Both the position numbers and the translations under genes were made by a program. Shown here piece by piece: positions 39,053-40,072 of a stretch of 40,072 bases of DNA; within the stretch, counting starts at the first letter, position 1; every line of letters starts with the position of its first letter. The notes under the pieces were generated by a model. It was given only the letters and a program-made list of their open reading frames with translations, was not told the DNA's origin and did no database searches. The stretch spans positions 1 through 40,072 of the forward strand of contig CAZQSB010000024.1 of NCBI GenBank assembly GCA_964596015.1. The letters run 5' to 3'. The DNA is from WJMD01 sp964596015 (GTDB taxonomy: Bacteria; Joyebacterota; Joyebacteria; Joyebacterales; Joyebacteraceae).

Positions 39053-40072
39053 CTACCGGTACATCGACTTGATGTTGCCCCAGCTCGTCTCTTCAACGGC
39101 CGACGGCTCCTCGAGACCCTCGAACCAGGTGTCGTCGAGCATGACGCCGGCGCCGCCCGCGGCACCCGGGCCGCAGCCGTTATCGGTGGTGAAGAACTCA
39201 TACATGAAAGCAGTCACGCCGAAGGGCGGGCCGCCGCAGATGTTGCCGAGGTCGAAGCCGTCGATGCCGGCCGTGCCCCAGCCGTCGCACTGGGCGAAGT
39301 CGCCCCAGTACGCCGCGACACCGTACCAGTTGGCGCCGCCGTCGATCGTCGCGTAGTAGGCGACATAGTCGTTATCGACGGTCGGAACTTCCATGTGCAT
39401 ATAGAACCTAGCCGTGCAGCTGAAGACGCCCGTCAGGTCGATGGCCGGCGTGATCAGCGCGTTGTCGAGGTTCGGCGGAATGAGCGACGTGTCGGCGTCG
39501 TCACCGCACCACCAGCTGTGCGGATCGGAAACGGCCGGGCACGGGCGGTCGATGATGTGCCACCAGTCGCCGGCGGCTGCCGGGACGGTGGGCGTGCAGA
39601 GACCACCGGTCTCCACATCATCGTAGAAGTAGACGGTGCCGCCGTAGAAGTCGAAGATCTTGACGTTGTCGACGTGGAACGCGCCGCCGTTCGACAGGTA
39701 CAGGCCGTCCTGGTCCGACCAGGCACCGTCCGACACGAAGCGGAAACGGGCCGTGACCGGGTTGTCGTACGGAGCCAGCACGAAACCGTACGTGCCGATG
39801 TCCGTCCAGGCACCCACGCCGTCGTAGCCGCGGTTCAGATCCACATACACGCCGTTCGACTCGGCCTGCACGTACGTGAAGTCGTACCCGGGCTCGGAGT
39901 CGTGACGGAACGCGTAGGTCAGGATCGGGTAGGTAGCAGCGGAAACATCGGTCGCCGGGATGTTCAGACGATCATCCCAACCGTTGCCGTAGCCGCCGTC
40001 CGCGTCATAGTCGAACGTGCCGCACCACCAGCTGTAGGTGCCGGCGTACGCGAGGTACGTGTCGACATGGAA
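39053..40072 (-). CDS. Large exported beta-rich protein, C-terminal part (runs off window)
   Basis: At least 339 codons, open to the right edge. The visible part has two related jelly-roll-like segments with cysteine pairs: YSWWCGTFDYDADGGYGNGW near the window edge and SDPHSWWCGDDADTSLIPPN about 150 residues later, each followed by a membrane-distal I/L-x-x-P-A-I/T-D block (LNIPATDVS, LITPAIDLTG). Such WWCG-then-PAID blocks occur in immune-inhibitor-A-like and MAM-like segments of large secreted proteins, but no peptidase motif is in the window. It ends EETSWGNIKSMYR, a short basic tail that may be a sorting or anchoring signal. Any start codon lies outside; the terminator follows 34 bases after the stop. 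Confidence 0.8.
   Translation of the reverse strand, partial: FHVDTYLAYAGTYSWWCGTFDYDADGGYGNGWDDRLNIPATDVSAATYPILTYAFRHDSEPGYDFTYVQAESNGVYVDLNRGYDGVGAWTDIGTYGFVLAPYDNPVTARFRFVSDGAWSDQDGLYLSNGGAFHVDNVKIFDFYGGTVYFYDDVETGGLCTPTVPAAAGDWWHIIDRPCPAVSDPHSWWCGDDADTSLIPPNLDNALITPAIDLTGVFSCTARFYMHMEVPTVDNDYVAYYATIDGGANWYGVAAYWGDFAQCDGWGTAGIDGFDLGNICGGPPFGVTAFMYEFFTTDNGCGPGAAGGAGVMLDDTWFEGLEEPSAVEETSWGNIKSMYR

Overview
The window is a high-GC (roughly two-thirds G+C by eye), densely coded bacterial chromosome fragment. It has an outer-membrane polysaccharide export protein, lipoproteins, and secreted proteins ending in FlgD-like beta-sandwich domains, with NPF/NPY motifs followed by GVYF/GAYF strands. 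Start codons are ATG, GTG, TTG and probably one CTG, usually behind a strong GGAGG. This combination fits a Gram-negative member of the FCB-type candidate phyla (Eisenbacteria- or Krumholzibacteria-like). That placement is inference from protein style, not from a marker gene. A run of exactly 100 N at 26180-26279 suggests a scaffolded metagenome or draft assembly. No rRNA, tRNA, CRISPR array or transposase was seen.

Region 1 (1-11546, minus strand) is a capsule or exopolysaccharide locus read from a promoter at 11695-11723. In transcription order it encodes a seven-SLBB Wza-type export protein, a family 2 glycosyltransferase, a Wzx-type flippase, a Wzz-type chain-length protein, an O-antigen ligase/polymerase-like protein, two family 4 glycosyltransferases, a CapK/PaaK-like adenylate-forming enzyme, and the start of a heparinase II/III-like protein cut by the window edge. 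Most of the later junctions overlap or nearly touch.

Region 2 (11786-13582) is a secreted subtilisin-like protease with its own good sigma-70 promoter.

Region 3 (13679-22006, minus strand) looks like one seven-gene operon. An isocitrate/isopropylmalate-type dehydrogenase and separate LeuC-like and LeuD-like dehydratase subunits are followed, almost without gaps, by an HD-domain protein, a beta-propeller sensor kinase, a response regulator whose GAFTGA loop is destroyed, and a methyltransferase. Its leader (21845-21977) can fold into a terminator-like hairpin and carries a 27-codon open frame.

Region 4 (22075-25264, plus strand) is a three-gene operon (membrane protein, winged-helix regulator, exported protein of unknown function) behind a promoter and a perfect 18-bp palindrome. 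A parallel-beta-helix lipoprotein gene follows.

Region 5 (25308-33230) holds an exported protein with a 12-residue tandem repeat interrupted by the assembly gap and an ALDH7-type aldehyde dehydrogenase on the plus strand. Convergent with the latter is a minus-strand set: a LeuC-LeuD fused aconitase-family enzyme, a CitD-CitE fusion and CitF. Regions 3 and 5 together suggest tricarboxylic-acid or branched-acid metabolism (citrate, isocitrate or homologues), but substrates cannot be read from sequence alone.

Region 6 (33421-40072) contains exported proteins (two with FlgD-like or related C-termini), an exported alpha/beta hydrolase, a cytochrome P460-like protein, a soluble PAS-PAS-GAF histidine kinase and the C-terminal part of a large exported protein.

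Non-coding stretches over 300 bases: 21845-22169 holds two divergent promoters, a leader structure and an operator. 26474-26807 holds the ALDH promoter, and no convincing promoter for the leftward gene was seen. 34186-34510 holds two divergent promoters.
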